This document shows positions 63,207 to 64,000 of a stretch of 64,000 nt of DNA, one piece after another. Each line of letters starts with the position of its first letter. Positions within the stretch are counted from its first letter, which is position 1. The DNA lies in the NCBI GenBank assembly GCA_031286585.1, contig JAITUC010000009.1, positions 186,001 through 250,000 of the forward strand. The letters are read 5' to 3'. The stretch comes from Delftia acidovorans. Its GTDB lineage: Bacteria > Pseudomonadota > Gammaproteobacteria > Burkholderiales > Burkholderiaceae_C. The notes below the pieces were generated by a model that saw only the letters and a program-made list of their open reading frames with translations, was not told where the DNA came from and searched no databases. Both the position numbers and the translations under genes were made by a program.

Positions 63207-63926
63207 GTGCCGCTGCTCCCCCATTTCCTGCAATCCCATGCCATTGCCAGCGCGGCAGGCGCATCCGGCGACTGGAGCGGCTGGCACCTGGGCCGGCGCC
63301 GCTATGCGGTCTGGGTGCTGGAGGTCCATGCGCTGGGCCCTGCCGCGGGCGAAGCGGTGCACCGCGCCTGTGCGCATGCGCGCCAGGCCCTGGCCGCTGC
63401 GCTGGTTCCGGGGTACGAGCGGCAACTGCATGTGACCCTGGCCACGGCCGGTTTTCTGGATGGCGATGCGGCCCTGCCGGATGCCTACGGTGCGGCGCAG
63501 CTTTCGCGTGATCTGTATGCGCTGCAGGACCTGCCGGCCGCACCGCTGCAACTGGAATTCGGCGGCTGGGGCAGTTTCGAGATGGCGCCCTATCTGCAGG
63601 TGCGCGACAGCAGCCAGGGCGGGACCACGCTGGGCATGCTGCATGGCGCACTCAGGCCGGCAAGGCCCGGTATGGCTTTGACCGAGGCGCTGCGCCCCTA
63701 CGTGCCCCATGTGACGCTGGGCGCCTGGCACGCCGCCTGGCCGCGCGCCCAGGTGCTGCAATGGATCGGCGGCCTGCCGGTGCTGGAGCACTGGCAGGCC
63801 GCCGTGGGCGAGATCGCGCTGGTCAGCTATGCGGCCGACGCCTTGCACGGCCCGTTGACCTGCCATGCGCGCTACGACCTCGTCGGCCGCAGGCTGCAAT
63901 GGCGGGAGCGGCCGGGCTGGGCCTGA
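63207..63926 (+). CDS. 2H phosphoesterase superfamily protein (2'-5' RNA ligase-like)
   Basis: 239 residues from a GTG at 63207; no ATG lies near enough to keep the first strands. Two HxTx-type motifs mark the active site: HVTLAT (His75) and HVTLGA (His168). Proteins of this fold hydrolyse or ligate 2',3'-cyclic phosphates in RNA or nucleotides. It is divergent from srkA (63 bp) and converges with the ohr tail. Confidence 0.78.
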   Translation: MPLLPHFLQSHAIASAAGASGDWSGWHLGRRRYAVWVLEVHALGPAAGEAVHRACAHARQALAAALVPGYERQLHVTLATAGFLDGDAALPDAYGAAQLSRDLYALQDLPAAPLQLEFGGWGSFEMAPYLQVRDSSQGGTTLGMLHGALRPARPGMALTEALRPYVPHVTLGAWHAAWPRAQVLQWIGGLPVLEHWQAAVGEIALVSYAADALHGPLTCHARYDLVGRRLQWRERPGWA

Positions 63927-64000
63927 TCAGACCAGGGTGATCTGCACGTCGATGTTGCCGCGCGTGGCGTTGGAGTAGGGGCAGACCTGATGGGCTGCGT
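63927..64000 (-). CDS. ohr: organic hydroperoxide resistance protein Ohr (C-terminal part)
   Basis: The minus strand from 64000 reads AAHQVCPYSNATRGNIDVQI and ends with a TGA at 63927-63929. AHQVCPYSNATRGN contains the resolving cysteine and the C-terminal signature of Ohr/OsmC-family peroxidases, which reduce organic hydroperoxides. Only the last ~23 residues are inside the window. Confidence 0.85.
   Translation of the reverse strand, partial: AAHQVCPYSNATRGNIDVQITLV

Overview
The window is GC-rich (roughly two thirds G+C by eye), densely coded bacterial DNA. Gene content points to a beta-proteobacterium of the Comamonadaceae, with a Delftia- or Comamonas-like organism my best guess: Bug/TctC-type solute-binding proteins, an acyl-CoA-binding protein, a DUF1840 protein, an exosortase H locus and LIV-type transporters linked to CoA ligases. 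The genus is inference. No rRNA, tRNA, CRISPR array, prophage or intact insertion sequence was seen.

Left part (1-9757): the tail of a branched-chain-type solute-binding protein, a 265 bp intergenic element made of nested inverted repeats, an M20 amidohydrolase, an orphan ABC ATPase lacking the switch histidine, and an acyl-CoA-binding protein. Then comes an unusual import and modification cluster. A 2OG-Fe(II) oxygenase is divergent from an operon of two NMT1/THI5-like binding proteins, two CMP/dCMP-deaminase-fold enzymes, one ATPase and one permease. It looks like uptake and deamination of a nucleobase-like compound.

9824-20117: a lipid A phosphoethanolamine transferase divergent from a PmrAB-like two-component system, a lipoprotein zinc peptidase, cyclopropane fatty acid synthase, a LysR/aldo-keto reductase divergent pair and small lipoproteins. 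20164-31473: a Bug-type binding protein, then a long minus-strand operon (AMP-forming acyl-CoA ligase, LivG, LivH, LivM, binding protein, LivF, PaaK-like ligase) with a divergent Crp/Fnr regulator. A roughly 80-100 bp repeat occupies four of the gaps in this operon; a fifth, diverged copy lies at 4640. 31492-35797: a CoA-transferase, Bug protein and acyl-CoA dehydrogenase operon divergent from an IclR regulator.

35815-44738: a small membrane protein, a pseudouridine synthase with a long arginine-rich N-terminal extension, a TonB receptor with a PKHD hydroxylase (iron uptake), aquaporin Z, and htpG with a heat-shock-type promoter. 45103-50177: a compact exosortase H protein-sorting locus. It has a 1202-residue DUF11-repeat protein ending in an IPTL-CTERM signal, XrtH itself and its partner membrane protein.

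50202-56430: a complete urease operon (ureD-A-J-B-C-E-F-G, minus strand), interrupted between ureC and ureE by a plus-strand orphan antitoxin-like gene. 56630-59053: an MFS pump and RidA protein divergent from soxR across a clear SoxR box. The right end holds another MFS transporter, a Gly/Val-rich lipoprotein, a REC-GGDEF diguanylate cyclase, a SrkA-like kinase, a 2H phosphoesterase and the tail of Ohr.
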